Assembly: GCA_964019415.1 (NCBI GenBank)
Contig: OZ025875.1
Coordinates: 1,991,001-2,055,000, forward strand
Reading direction: 5' to 3'
DNA: 64,000 bases
DNA from: Ianthella basta
Lineage: Eukaryota > Porifera > Demospongiae > Verongiida > Ianthellidae
Shown here: positions 44,920 through 57,334 of the stretch, one piece after another
Position numbering within the stretch: the first letter of the stretch is position 1
Layout: every line of letters begins with the position of its first letter
The notes under the pieces: generated by a model
Told to the model about the DNA's origin: nothing
Seen by the model: only the letters and a program-made list of their open reading frames with translations
Database searches by the model: none
Program-made: the position numbers and the translations under genes

Positions 44920-45420
44920 TGGTGCGAGGGGGGTGGGGGTGGGGGGGTCTGCTGGGTCAAAGACACCCTTGCTGCAGCGTTAGGGCTAGTTAGAAGCTGC
45001 TCAGCAAAGTTTGGCTTCTGATCATTGATAGCAATTTCTGTATAATGCAATTGTAAATAATTAGTGTATTATTGTGACCAAGTACGTACATGTGTCAGTG
45101 CTCACTTTGTTCACTGCTATACTCGGAACACCTGCTATGGCAAATCTGCAGTATAATATAGTTCCAGCTATATTGCACCAACTCACACACACATTATTGG
45201 TCACATATATAATTACATATGTACAACACCCACACTCACTCACATACGTAAGAGCACATTCATACATACAAATCTCAGCTGGCTCAGGCATGAGAATGTG
45301 TAGTATTAATGCAGTGAGCTACCAATCGGAAGTTGAAGTGAAGCAGATATTACACATGGCAGATGCCTTGCAGGTAGTGATGGGACAAACATTGTGTAGT
45401 ACTAGTTGGGGGAAGAGAAC
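44920..45420 (+). repeat. Duplicate of 16440-17900 without the MITE
   Basis: Reads through at ~45297-45311 where the other copy holds a 676-bp MITE (GGCATGAGAATGTGTAGTA then CAGTGAGCTACCAATC). Non-coding. Confidence 0.6.
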
Positions 45421-45474
45421 ATGTGTAGATATACAATGCACTTTTGCTGTGTGATGTCCTATCCAAGTCCTCAG

Positions 45475-45746
45475 TTCCCTCTGCTCCAACTGAATTGCTG
45501 GTGGTAGATGTTAGCTCTAGTGGGTTCACTCCTGAGTGGATACCTCCCAGCACTCCAAATGGAATCATTGACTTTTACCAAGTGTCACTGTTTACAGTCA
45601 ACAACCTAGACCTGTCTGCATTGAACCCCATCAATGTTAGCAGTACATCGTACACCTTCACTGGCCTGGCCCCTTTCACTGGGTATTCAGTCCAAACTGA
45701 ATGTCACAACATTGGGAGTGAGAGAGTAAATGTATCCAGTCATTGA
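45475..45746 (+). pseudogene. FN3 exon ending in a stop
   Basis: After CCTCAG the frame reads VPSAPTELLVVDVSSSGF and later GLAPFTGYSVQTECHNIG, a clear FN3 domain. It meets TGA (45744-45746) where the domain end and donor should be. Confidence 0.7.
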
Positions 45747-45884
45747 GGGCCGAGTGCCACACAAAATTTAGATGAATGAACTGCCAATGTGTCAAACATT
45801 GGACTTTTTATAATAATGCATAATTCTGATTTGTTCCTGTGCCCCTTGAAGTAGCCCCTTTAGATGGAATTGTCAGCAAGCCAA

Positions 45885-46147
45885 CAAACATTTTGTAATC
45901 ACTGTCTTCACTGTCGTTAATGTGCCTGTTCCACCTGTCACAAGGGAGGCTATCCAATGGGTGTTCATTGGAAGTGGAGGTGCTGTCAACCTCTCCTGCA
46001 CTAGTACCCTCAAGTACACCTTCTCTGATTACTGCCTCAACCTCACTGTGAACAACACAGTGGGCAGTGATGCTGGCCTCTACCAGATAACAATCACAAC
46101 TGAAGGTGGAATTGGAATGAGTGCCGTTGGAATATCAGTCAGTGGAG
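45885..46147 (+). pseudogene. Shortened Ig-like exon
   Basis: Open to the GTGAGT donor. VNLSC carries the first Cys and DAGLYQITI marks the F strand, but Tyr-x-Cys is Tyr-Gln-Ile and the middle strands are missing. Start is approximate (TGTCAG acceptor, 45882-45885). Confidence 0.5.
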
Positions 46148-46261
46148 GTGAGTTGTGAGATGAAATGGTGTGTGTGAGTAATATGTATGTTGAGTGTGCA
46201 CTCTGCCATAGCACAAATTGTGTAACATTGTGTGTGTTGGGGGGGTGGGGGTGTGGGTGTG

Positions 46262-46274
46262 GGTGTGTGTGTAC

Positions 46275-46368
<94 letters not shown>
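46262..46368 (+). repeat. (GT)n microsatellite
   Basis: About 50 GT units; encoded CV/TH frames are artefacts. Confidence 0.95.
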
Positions 46369-46370
<2 letters not shown>

Positions 46371-46414
46371 CATTAATTTTCTATGTAAATATTAACCCCT
46401 TTGCATTTCCAAAG

Positions 46415-46600
46415 AGGTTGACAATCGGGAAGCTCCCTCTCTTTCCACATATCCCACTAGTCAGATGGTGGATCTCAATGACAAGGTAGTCCTGAGCTGC
46501 TCTGCTACTGGCAAACCCCACCCCCTCCCCCAAACATTCAGTGGTACAAGGATGACATCTCAAGAATATAGGGCCCTCAAGCCATTGGGAATGAGTTTGT
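46415..46600 (+). pseudogene. Ig-like exon with frameshift and stop
   Basis: DKVVLSCSATGKP is followed by a frame change in a C-rich run, then IQWYKDDISRI and TAG. The Cys and Trp positions show an Ig domain. Confidence 0.65.
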
Positions 46601-46947
46601 CATTCCAAAAAAAAACCAAATGAATGAGGATTCTATCAAGCTGTGAAGTTTTCAGCAGCTTTGGCGAACCATCTACATCTGTTGAAGTATTAATATTAAT
46701 GAGACCATTTAATACTCAACTGAGACTGAAACTGACTGACAGTGTGCATGAATGTATCATTTTGCAGAGATTGTTCAGCTTCGCATTCAAATTGACTTTG
46801 GGAGTAGGAGGATATTAATGACAAGCCACTTCCAATGCTGACATTATAGAGCCTGTGAGTGACTTATCATACTAGTACATACATGTATATTTACCATAAG
46901 GTAACCATTGGATGAATGTTCGTGACATTGATTTCCTATTAATAGCT

Positions 46948-47190
46948 GCGGTTGCAAACAGTGAGCCAACTAGCTCTGAAGGGAAACTATACAGCCACTC
47001 ATGTACTCATCAGTAGAACCTGCTGGGGACAGCATCACTGACATTATACTCACTGTAGCAACAAACAGCTCTGATCCTCCAATGATCCTTGCTGATCAGC
47101 TGATACGGCCTCTTGAACAAACACTGGAAGAAGTTACAGACATCAACGAGCAAATCTCATTTACTATGACAACCTCTCAGAGATATGGTA
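46948..47190 (+). pseudogene. Probable GAIN-adjacent exon, frame broken near start
   Basis: DSITDIILTVATNSSDPP and LADQLIRPLEQTLEEVTD read as coding for ~60 codons after an early frame change. No counterpart was found in the intact-like copy. Domain unknown. Confidence 0.3.
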
Positions 47191-47401
47191 TATATACGTA
47201 TATACTGTATGTATGTATATGTGCATGAAGCTAACATAAGCCTGTGCACATGGCACTGCAATACATGCAGTGAATGCAGAGCATTCTGTATGCAGTTTCA
47301 GGCCAGTAGCGGATTCCTTACAATGGCTATGACTACATACTGTGAATGTGTTGTGGTAATCATACAGCAGCATATCTCATTCACTCCTTCTTCTTACCAA
47401 G

Positions 47402-47693
47402 ATGGCTGTCCTGAACTGCCTGACTCACCCTGTGGTAATGTTGGTCCAGTGACTTGGCCTCAGACTGAGATAGGCCAGGTAGCCTCAGTCCAATGCCGAT
47501 GTGGGTTAGATGATGAACTGATTCGGCAGCTGAGAGGCACTCGGAGGTGTGGTGGAACGTATGAAACTGGTGCAGTGTTGGGGGAGCCACAGTGTGAGAG
47601 TTGCCAGTTCAGCGAGACGAGGAGAATGCTTTGTGCAACAAGCATCTCCCAACCAGTTGGCAGCAGTCAGGGAGAGACAGGGTCATCAAATAG
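47402..47693 (+). pseudogene. HRM exon fused to a GAIN exon by deletion
   Basis: The HRM part (CPELPDSPCGN.. GEPQCESC) matches 38905-39149. At RRMLCA it passes directly into text matching the end of exon 39513-39607 (CAACAAGCATCTCCCAACCA versus CAGCAAGTGCCTCCTGACCA), removing the first GAIN exon and two introns. A 1-bp difference leaves the frame open into exon 47889. Confidence 0.7.
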
Positions 47694-47888
47694 GTTTGTC
47701 TTGACTGGTAAACAAAGCAGATAACTGTACTGTACTATTTGAGCCCACATAGCTAGATGACTAATGCACATTTAGCCCAGCTAAGACATGGTGTGGATAC
47801 AGCTTGACCAGCTGAAATGATGAAAATTTAATGATGAAAGAGAGAGTAGTTTATACTGCATGTTTATTATAATTTGGTTCATTTGCAG

Positions 47889-48355
47889 AATTTTGGGGAT
47901 TGTAGATAATGTACTGAATGTTGTTGAGGTGGCTCCCGATGAACCCTTTGAGTTTGTTGCTCTTGACTTCGGTGTTTCAGTTGAGGAGCCTCCTGAATAT
48001 CTAGGGATAAATGAACCATATGTTCCTGATTTAGGAGCCTTCATGAGCCAAATAATGACCAGCACTGCAGCAAGCATGCAAATGGATGAAATGCCAGAAA
48101 TCCCATCTGCCACAATATTTCTCTCCTCAATACTTCTGAGTCAAGATAGAAATGGTAATAAACCATGTATATCAGTGTTAACTTGCACGTGATTCTCTGT
48201 TTCAACAATGAGCAGGTATGGCATTGAACAACTGTACCAGAGAGATTGTTAAAGGCATTGTAGCTGATTCATTTTTGTGGTTAGATGAAAAAGTGAAGGA
48301 GGCTGTTCAACCTACAAACAGCAAAGTAGTGCGGCCACGCTTCACTAAAACAATG
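47889..48355 (+). pseudogene. Large GAIN exon, broken
   Basis: ILGIVDNVLNVVEVAPDEP through SILLSQDRNG is open; after that indels and stops intervene although CGTGATTCTCTGTTTCAA and the end (AAAACAATG|GTAAGC) still align with 39694-40159. Confidence 0.7.
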
Positions 48356-48444
48356 GTAAGCTGTTACAAATGAGAACATGAGAATTACAATACTGCAGAC
48401 TGCTGTGTGTTCTAGCACTGCTTGTGGTCTCTTCTCACATTCAG

Positions 48445-48983
48445 CTTGCGAGAGTGGAAGGAAGCAACACAAGCTGCCAATTTTGGAACTTTACTGCTGA
48501 TGGTGAACTACTCAGATCCATTCATAGGAATTGCTCACTCGGCCTGTTTATGACAGTGTGCATTAACTGTATAGGTATAGTGCATTCCGATTCCTCAACT
48601 ATATGTGCATGAGGGAAGCAACACAAGCTGCCAATTTTGGAATTTCACTGCTGATGGCCACACATCCATGAACAGGAATTTTTCAGTCAGCCTATTTCTG
48701 GCAGTGTGTACATGACATATGACTGTACACACATGTACATGACATATGGCATTGTACACACACGTATATATCTGACTGCTTTAAACATGTCTATTACACA
48801 AATTGAGAACATATAATACACTCCTATCTGTCAACCATCAATATGTGTAAGTGTACTCGTATCTATTCCTTTAATACAGCTGGCTTTGGTGCATGGGACA
48901 GCAGTAACTGCAGAGTGCTCAATGAAACTGCAGAGGAAGTGGAATATGGCTGCGATCATCTCACTCACTTTGCCATTCTGCTG
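48445..48983 (+). pseudogene. GPS exons with Cys-to-Tyr change
   Basis: Exons 48445-48502 (SCQFWNFTADG) and 48880-48983 (GAWDSSNCRV, EYGCDHLTHFAIL). The first Cys of the C-x-C pair is TAT (Tyr), so one GPS disulfide cannot form. HL|T is retained. A partial extra copy of the first exon lies at 48612-48655. Confidence 0.75.
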
Positions 48984-49099
48984 GTGAGCGACTGACAACT
49001 TACAATAATACAAAATAATACTATTAATAGGATTAATATAGAAGACAATGCTCATTGCTACGTTGTTCAATGTAGGTAGCGATTCCAATCCATATTTCA

Positions 49100-50880
49100 A
49101 ACTATTCGACTCGCACTCATTCATCGTATTACTGCACAGTACGTTTCTTTGTGAATCATATCAATATTGACATTCATTGTGCCATATACAAGCCATGCAT
49201 ATACAAATGACTGCAGTCACTACACGCATGCAAGCTAATGAATTAAGCTACTATACTGCTGTATGTATGTTTGTGTGTGCATGTAGTATAGAATGATTAT
49301 ACTGTGAGGTATATATTATGCACATTTGTATGCTGTTAGTACTGTTCTATAGTTATGGTGTTCGTGAGGCTTGTAAGCCATTGACAAACATGAGAACAGA
49401 GGGACTTTTGTGTACAGTAAACTGAAAGTGAAGAGACATGACAGCAGATGGAGCCCAACTACTTTGTACTGGTTGTAAGGTAGCTATATTGCTTCTCAAG
49501 TATATATATGCAGCCATAGATGTACTGCATGTGCAGGTCCTTGCATGCAGGTCAGTATACATCTAGAGAAGACTATCTATGGGTTTCAGATGTTCTTTGC
49601 TGCCCTTATTCATTGTGCTTGAAATAACCCCTGAGTATAGCAATAGTTACTTTCCAACCTTTCCAAACTAAGTGGGCTGTATCTGCTGTACGTGGCATGC
49701 CTCTTCACTATTAGCTTACTGTACACAAAATGCCCTCCATTCCGTTCTCGTGCCTGTAAATGGCTTGCATGCTTCACGTACACCATAGCTAGAACAGTAC
49801 TAACAACATACAAATGTGCATATACCTCACAGTATATTCTCATTCAACCATATGCACACAAATGTACGTACATACAGCAGTATAGTAGCTTAGTTCATGA
49901 GCTTGCATGCGTGTAGTGACTACTGCATTCTAGTTTTGCATTCTAGTACTAGTTCTTCTACTCATTTTGTAACATGCAGAAGTCAGCAATGTACATGATT
50001 TGTGTGTGCATGCACACACAGAAGCACACATGTACACCTTCCTGAAGTCTACATGCATGCATGATGTGCATATAGGTAGCTGAATGACCACTGTTTGATT
50101 GATGCCTGGGAGTATGTGCAAAGCAAATTGTTTATTTATCTTGCAGCATGCAAGCCATAGGAGCAATGGGCAGTCCTTCATCTGGCTCCAGGGTGCAGTG
50201 GTTTCCAAAACATTATGTTCCCAGCCTGAAACCTACAGTACATTTGTACAGTTTGTATATGGCACCACGAATATCAATATTGATATTATGAATATATGAT
50301 TATACATTCATTACTTGGATTAACAGTGTTAAGCAAGTCTGTTAACTTACAACTCTGTTAAACCATGTTAAGTAAGCTGTTATTGCAAGTTAACAAGATC
50401 TTTTACAACTCTGCTAACTAAGGCAGTTGGTGCGGTGAATGGAACGAATAGGAGTCGGTTTGAGACCGCCACAGCCTAAATGTAGGACCAGTACCGTAGC
50501 TTCATACTCATTACCACAATCAGAAGTGAGCTAGATGGCCGAACAACTACATTATACCTACTCCTCAGGAATTGGACAAATAATATCTGAATGAAGCTAG
50601 TGTGTTGCAGCTCCAGCTACTAAGAAGAATGCAGTTTTCTCCTTTCATCAACGACACAAACTACAAGGTAAACATTACAAACTAGCTTCAACCAGTTTTG
50701 GAAGCCTTAATCTATCTTTTACACTTGGGAACCTTAAAAAAATCACGAAGATTGCTTCTCGTTTGTGGAAATCGCTTAGCGTGAACACGGTAGAGGGTGC
50801 CATTTTCTTTATATATGCGCCATGTTGTTCAAAGGTACGCGAGGAATTTGGAATGGGAATCGGTTTGGAATTGCTAAATG
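49100..50880. other. Intron of the pseudogene, nothing recognised
   Basis: AT-rich. 49047-49075 resembles the PLE leader (GCTCATTGCTACGTTGTT), a likely fragment. No coding domain. Confidence 0.4.
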
Positions 50881-50884
50881 TAGG

Positions 50885-51062
50885 CAAATAGTTTGTGAGC
50901 AATGACACTGAAGATTAATCTACAACTGAATGCAGGACGTTTCAACCTGAAGGCCTTTGGCAGCTTCTGTATGCAGCTGATGAAGGCCTTCGAGCTGAAA
51001 CATCCTGCATTCAGATGTTGATTAACCTGCTACATCATTGCTCGCAAACTATTCAGTTATAA
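50885..51062. mobile_element. Head-to-head hammerhead palindrome (PLE-derived)
   Basis: TAGTTTGTGAGCAATGA (50890) to ~50965 is mirrored at 50972-51056. The plus-strand right half has CTGATGA, AGGCC-TTCG stem, GAAAC-ATC with intact core; the left half, on the minus strand, has a degenerate box. Almost no spacer remains. It lies just 5' of the truncated TM1 exon. Confidence 0.6.
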
Positions 51063-51088
51063 TAATAGGATTGTACAACTTTACCATT

Positions 51089-51139
51089 GCTCTCCATCAT
51101 TGGCCTCATCATCATCATCATCACCTATCTTGGAGAGGA
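51089..51139 (+). pseudogene. Truncated TM1 exon
   Basis: Only LSIIGLIIIIITYLGEE remains before the GTGAGT donor. The linker and acceptor are replaced by sequence next to the hammerhead palindrome ending ~51062. Confidence 0.7.
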
Positions 51140-51768
51140 GTGAGTACCGTGTACGTATAATTATACGTGGTCACCCCTGTGGTGATGAAAGCAGGAAGTA
51201 ATTACAAGAGACTGCATTACATGACAACTTGGTTGCAGTATAGATGTGTATTCAGTGAACAGGAATAATTTATAGTTACTGATAATTCACAGAAGAAATG
51301 ATTAATGTTAATACCCAATACAGAATTGATCAGTTTTATGATGTGATTTATTCTGCAATTTTGGTGAAAGAGCAAAATATAGTGTGGTCTCTTCGGCTGC
51401 ATTCAAATCAATGCGAACAAACAACTCAAGCAAACAACTCAAGCAAACAACTTACTAAACAGAAATAGGACACTTGCATGAACAATTCACTCAACATCCT
51501 AAAACTGGCTCTTAAGACAAGTACACAAAGCACCATGCGTGCACAAAAGGAATCATAATGCACGTACAATATGTGATAATACATGCACAGCATGCACTAC
51601 ACATAGGTAACAAATTATTGTTTGAATCTTTGAGGCTTTTTGAGTAGATCGTATGTGATAAATGTACCTCAGGTGGTGCCTGCAGCAAACAATATGAACT
51701 CCAAAATATTGTGTGACCAGTAGAGAATGACCTAGTGCATAAAAGGTGTTTTGCCATACTCCACTCAG

Positions 51769-53273
51769 GAAACTGAAAGAGGCTGCCCATGTAAAGCTGT
51801 TGCTCAACCTCTGCTTTGCTCTGTTGGGATTGTATATCATCTTCATCATCAGCACTGTCTCAACTGGTGTACCTGTGCTCTGTGGAGTGGTCTCTGCTCT
51901 CATGCACTATTTCTTCCTGGCTGTGTTCTTCTGGAAGGCAGCAGAAGCCATCCATTTGCATAGAGAATTGGTAACTGCATTGAAACCTGACATCAAGAGC
52001 TACCTCACGATTGCCATGGCCATATGCTGGGGTATGTCAGTCTGTCTGGGTACGTGTGGTGCGCATGTGTGCATGCATGCATGTATATGTGAGTAAATAC
52101 ATAATATGTGCATGCATGCATGTATGTGTGTGTGAGTGGACTTGTATGTGTGAGATGTCATCAAAATGGCAGTAGTTATCCACATGTTAGCAAAAGAAGG
52201 CCATCTAGCCTGCAGCACAGGCTTCGCAGCCTGTTTTTCATCATTCCCACCACACCCCCTGGGTTCGTTTGGAGCAGATTCGTGACTGGAAACTATGTCA
52301 GCTATCAAGGACAACACATGGGATCAGTCGAGCAGGTTTCTACCCATTCCATGGCCAGATGGCTAGCCATTAATTTGGTGCCCTATAGTTGCCAGGCCCA
52401 GGCTCCACAGCCATTACTCTTTCGTGTGGAGTCGTCCAGGTTCTGTAGCGGTTCACTAACTTGCTTTTGGAATCACAGCCCCAAGGGGAGTGCCATCTTC
52501 TATGTGCAAGAGAGTGGTGGAAGTTTCTGTCATCCTGGACCTGCTTCCTACCACTGGCCCAGAATTCCTAGGATCCTGCTGTCACAGTAATATGTGCTGT
52601 GGGCAGCTTTTAAGTTTCATGTGTGCGCAGTTACTTGACATTGACTGGCCTGTGTCATTTTTATGCACAGTCATACTCTGTAACCAATTATATCCCTTTA
52701 TTTCTCATGCAGTGGTCCTAGCATTCATTGTTGTATTCTCTCTGGCTCCTCAATACCAGAACTACATCCATTCTCAATTGTAAATTTAAGTAAACTGAGG
52801 GAATGTGAGCGTTATTGCTCTAGTAATAAATCTATATGTACAGTAATATGCAAGGTTACTCTTCTCCCTCCCTTACTTACAGCTGCCGTGTGTATGGCTA
52901 CTCTTTCTGGATCGGTCTGCTTATTCCATTTATCGGCATCTACATCATGAACTGGATGATATTCATCCTAATTTTTATCAGCCTGCTATGCGGGCCCAAC
53001 GTTTCTATGCAGGAGAATGCTAAGGAAGACTTGTGCAAACTGAAGAAGGTCGTGATTGCCATGAGACTGTCCCTTCTCTTTGGAATGGGCTGGGCCATTG
53101 GTCTGCTAGCAAGCAGTGATCTTCCTTATGCAGTGTGATACCCTGCTGAGTGGATCTTCACCCTGACTACTGCTTTCCTGGGTGTGTACCTGTTTGCACT
53201 CTATGTTATGAGGTCTGCAGAAGCTCGGAAATTTTGGAAGAAGTGGCTTCTCTGCCAGCATAACAAATTCTAA
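51769..53273 (+). pseudogene. TM2-TM7 exons of the paralogue
   Basis: Exons 51769-52031, 52713-52779 and 52883-53273 keep the same lengths (263, 67 bp) and phases as the other copy. TM2 LLLNLCFALLGLY, TM3 FFLAVFFWKAAEA, TM6 LSLLFGMGWAIGLLAS. TGA at 53136-53138 replaces the CGC (Arg) of the other copy between TM6 and TM7. The tail ends at TAA 53271. Confidence 0.8.
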
Positions 53274-53689
53274 GAATATTCATTCTCTTCCACTCTCAAC
53301 CAAAGCAGGAGTTATCCATCTTCAAGTCATACTGATGCATGTGGTGGTGATCTGTCACTGGAGGAGAAAAGAAACCAGAGGTGTGGCATTGCAGCGAATC
53401 TTTCTCCCCCTAGGCATCAATTGCCATACTAGAAAGTATTAGAGAGGACAGAGTAGAAAATGTAAATACTGGCCCAGGTGCTGATCCCGTGTATGCAGAG
53501 TTGTCCATAGGAGAAGAACCACCTGAGAAGGTTGATCCTAATGCTTGTGCAGCCTGGATATGGCTATAGGCATCTCATGTACATGTTACTGGATTCTGAT
53601 TTCTGTGTTTAATTTGGTGAAAGAACATAATTATAGGCAGCAAATTGTTCAAATCTTTGAGGCTCTGATATCCAGTGATTGCCATTCAT

Positions 53690-54060
53690 TCTATTGCCTC
53701 TGCAGTGGCTAACTGCAAGCATTCATCCCTTAAACAATGCTTCAGTTGTGATGACTGTAGCCTCCCTTGTTTTTTTCTGTTCAAACCACAAGTGTTTAAC
53801 TTGTGGTGGATACAGAAGCAGCCAGTCATCCAACCATCAACCATCAGTACCACACTGATGAGCCCCAATTAGGGCAAAACAGCTGTCTGTAGCTCTTCCA
53901 TCTTTGTTGGGTGACTGGGGTCCAGATGCAATCACTGGCTGCCAACTCAATGGGCCGGGGCTTCGTACCCCCCCCCCCCCCCCCCCCCCACCACCACCAC
54001 CACCAACTGAGGCATGGTGAAGTTGGTAGGTTTGGCATAATATCCAGTGATTACCATTCA
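53690..54060 (-). repeat. Inverted copy of the 24960/25100 repeat, with poly-C
   Basis: On the minus strand it reads GTACTGATGGTTGA, then AACCACAAG-type text and ends with CACTGGATAT-CATGCC as at 24960-25150. A poly-C/(CCA)n run at 53970-54006 splits it. Confidence 0.55.
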
Positions 54061-54334
54061 AGAGTTTATAGTTACTGATAATCTACATAAGAAATGGTTA
54101 ATGTTACTTCTTTCCCATTACAAGGTGTAATACATTGTGTTTAATTTGGTGAAAGAGCATATTTATGGACAGCAAATTGTTCAAATATTTGAGGCTCTTT
54201 AGCTGATCAAGTCTTCTATCTTCTATATTCAAAGCAATTTGAACAAGCATATAGACACAATGTCATGTAAATGAGCTAATTAACAATAAAATTAATGCAT
54301 GAGAGTTCACCATGAACAGTTGATCTGACCTTTG

Positions 54335-55810
54335 CTAAAATTGATTTTTTGTTGAGTTATGTAATAAATTCCTTATTAGCAGGCGTGTGATGTCCATAAG
54401 CTGAGATAGAGAATGATGTGAATGCTCAAAGAATCTGTTCTCAGTAGTGTATAGCAATTACACTACAGTGCAGTGCTCGGTTCGCTCTCTGCTGCTACTT
54501 GGGTGAGAGTTTCTGGTACTAAGTAGATTCCTACTGTGCAAGCATGCAATGGTGCAAATTGCGGCAATCAGTGAACTGATATGGGTGCTTGGTGAATAGA
54601 CATATAGCAATGCAACAGATTCTTGTGTATATAGGGTGTTTTGAATGATCATGAAGGTCTTCCTCAGCTAGTAAGGAGACTGCATGGCAATATTTCTGCA
54701 TTGCAACTTTACTAAGGCAGTATTAGCATTGAAGGCCATTGGAGCAGGCGGTTATAAATTGTACTGACCACATCCGGCACAGGCATATGTACAATGTAAT
54801 AGCAAAGCTTCTAGCCTATGTCATGGCCTTCAATCTATGCAACACACTGCAATAGCCCAATCCTCCCGTCACTTGTTCATGACAGCCAGCAAGTAGTATG
54901 TACGGGAGTTCAAACCTTTCATCTTATGTTACAGTGCACTTTTGTTTGAGCAAAGTGACGCTACCTGATCTCCTAAAATTGCTTTATGCTAATTTTTCCT
55001 ATTTGTATTATACTGCCATATTCATATAGATGCAGAATCTGTGCACAGTATGCATGGTATGTGAATCTCATGATCAGAAACAATGAACAGAAAGTGACCT
55101 AATAATATATAGCATGTCAAAATGACTATGTGAGTCAATGATATTTGTGTATGTGTACATGAAAAGCGTTTGCTGTCAGCTCTACCTTTATATTCATGTA
55201 TACTTCATTCAGGCACCTGAGACGGGCTGTCCATGTAAAGCTGTTGCTCAACCTCTCCTTTGCTCTGTTCACATCCAATTGTCAGAGCCTCCAGTCTCAG
55301 ACGTAGGAATGCTCACAGAATGGGAATTTGGAGATGCATGACGTCCACTTTCCCAATGAAGGAAAAGAGCCATTACATCTCTTACTTCCAACAGCATGCA
55401 ACTCTCTTGGGGACTGGGACCTCCTGGTGAATGAATCAAAAGGGAATTTGAATTAATACCTGCATCCACCTATCAGATGCTGACCAACAGTACAACATTG
55501 GTAGGTGTGTCCATGGTAATAGGCAATGGCACACTAGCAAATCCATTTGGTTCCACTTATGCTACAGTATGCAGGGTCATGAATGGGATTGTCCTTGCAC
55601 ATGCACACAATTGCAAACCACTTGTTTATGTATGTACTTTTATAGTTTTAGTTCCCAACTTGTCCCAGTATGAAGATGGTCTGTAATCATGTGGGACCTT
55701 TTTGCTGTACCCACAGAGTGCATTCAGGAGGAAGTTGAAAGCAGCAATCAGTAACAGTTAGAGACTGTAGATGGAGCAAGTTTAATTGTCAAGATTAAGT
55801 GGATATCGAG
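54335..55810 (+). repeat. ~1.5-kb duplicate of 22490-23995
   Basis: Collinear partner, with the orphan TM2 fragment at 55213-55271 (HLRRAVHVKLLLNLSFALF). It lies ~1 kb downstream of the pseudogene, so it may be the start of a third 7TM copy. Confidence 0.85.
55213..55271 (+). pseudogene. Orphan TM2 exon fragment, second copy
   Basis: Acceptor CATTCAG, then the first 19 codons of the TM2 exon before divergence. RRAVHVKLL is closer to the family consensus than the copy at 23388 (RRAVRLKLL). Confidence 0.6.
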
Positions 55811-56667
55811 GAAGCATCATGCAATTATGGAAGTGGGCATTATGGGGCTCAGTGTCGAATTCACGCTGATTGGGGCCCAGTGTGGCGTACTGAAGATTGA
55901 TGTTGGTTGGCTGCATGGCTGCTTCTGTTTCCACCACAAGTTATATAAGCACTTGTGGTTTCAGCTGAAGAACAGGGAGGCTGCTGTCATCGCGACTGAA
56001 GCATTGTAGAGAGGGGCAATTGCTTGCAGTTACCACTGCAGAGGGAAACTAGTGTGTAAAATTCCTTCCTATAATTAGAATTGAAATGAATTTAGGAATG
56101 GTCAGTAGAAAAGGCAAAGAAACAAACAACAGTAACTCAGCACCATGATAAAACACATTAATATTCGTAAACTTCGCTCTGAGACTCAAAGAATGTCAAG
56201 AGGGCACTACTACAACGAGCAGAAGTGTCTGAGTAGCAGCATGGCGTGCAGTTTTGCAAACTGGTGGGACATCGATGTGCAGGTACATCGACGCTACAGC
56301 CTGAGCGTGTGAGGAGCATGAAACGATCTGAATCTTAGCAACTGCTTGTCAAAGAAGGGTTGATGGATGTCAAAACAACCCCTCAAGGTGAAACACACAA
56401 AAAAGAGTTATAAAATATCCAGAAATTCGAAGTCAGGGGATAAAGTATCCTTGTTCATTTAGCTGGGAGGATACAAAATAGGGTTAAGTTAGGTTAGGAT
56501 ATTTTTATTGAAACAGGATAGTCCGATCAGCTCATATGGTTGGTCTGCCTGGGAGTCCTGAAAACATATACAATACACACAAGCAATAGCAATGCTATAT
56601 ATGTCCAGCTAATGATGATAAGAATAGAATGTGATTGTGATTGACAAAAATGGTCTGTAATTGAAAG

Positions 56668-56889
56668 TTAATTCATAAGATAGGAATTTAATGCACTCTT
56701 GAAAAGTGGAACGGACTTGATACTTCTGATCTCCCAAGGAAGATTTGACCAGTTTACCGATGCTCTAAAAAAGATAGTTTCGCGGGACCAGACCTTTCCG
56801 TTATTGTGCAAGCGCCCGAGAAAGGGTCTGGGAGTTAGCTCGACTGTTGTTGTGTAATATCCGTGGGAATGCCGGACTAGGTGTTTCAT
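56668..56889 (-). pseudogene. LINE-type reverse-transcriptase C-terminal fragment
   Basis: 73 codons ending in SRETIFFRASVNWSNLPWEI and SVPLFKSALNSYL, the usual C-terminal pattern of non-LTR retrotransposon ORF2 (F..R....WN.LP..I.....V..FK..L...L). Nothing upstream of it on this strand encodes RT, so it is 5' truncated. Confidence 0.6.
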
Positions 56890-56984
56890 AACACCTCTTT
56901 GTTGTGGGTGAAGTTCAACCCAACGTGGTGTGGCGGTGTGCGAAGAAGGCGCAAGGATCGAAGCAGTTGCCCGTAGAGTGGCTG

Positions 56985-57184
56985 CTACAATATGCGACAG
57001 TCTTTACAAATGATAATGATTCGAGAGAAAGCGTCTTCCAGGCTCAGTCGCCTGCCAAGGAGATCTCTAAGTTTGTCAGTGATGGCGACGTGCAGCGAAT
57101 CGTTATAGCTGTGCCAAAAAGTCTCTGGTAGTGCTTCTTGTTTAGTGCAGGATGCTTACAAAAGCAGCAGTGTTCCATCTTCAT
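56985..57184 (-). pseudogene. Fragment of a paired-CxxC zinc-finger-like protein
   Basis: Starts MKMEHCCFCKHPALNKKHYQ and, after a frame change, reaches IIICKDC. Two CxxC pairs at this spacing suggest an N-terminal zinc-binding domain of the ZAD/THAP-like kind. Family not identified. Confidence 0.3.
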
Positions 57185-57334
57185 CGTACGTATGGAACGC
57201 CATCAGTAACAAGCCACAGAAGAATAGCCGACGAAGCTGATTGCTAGTAACACTTCGAATCTCGCACGATAAGAGGCGTCGATCAATAATCGAAGTTGGG
57301 AGCCTCCACGACTTCTGCATAGGCTAACTCCCAC

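Larger units (their letters stand above)
45475..53273 (+). pseudogene. Paralogous adhesion GPCR pseudogene
   Basis: Exon order mirrors the intact-like copy with Ig/FN3 ectodomain exons in front: FN3 45475-45743, Ig 45885-46147, Ig 46415-46600, unknown 46948-47190, HRM+GAIN fusion 47402-47693, GAIN 47889-48355, GPS 48445-48502 and 48880-48983, TM1 51089-51139, TM2-4 51769-52031, TM4-5 52713-52779, TM5-7 52883-53273. Lesions: TGA ends the FN3 exon; a frameshift and TAG break Ig 46415; one GAIN exon and intron are deleted; the large GAIN exon loses its frame after SILLSQDRNG; a GPS Cys is Tyr; TM1 lacks its 5' half; TGA at 53136 in TM6-TM7 loop. No first exon was found. The 7TM part is much better preserved than the ectodomain. 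Confidence 0.8.

Noticed and set aside
53844-54038. Poly-Gly/Trp open frames
   Set aside because: Translation of the poly-C and CCA runs.
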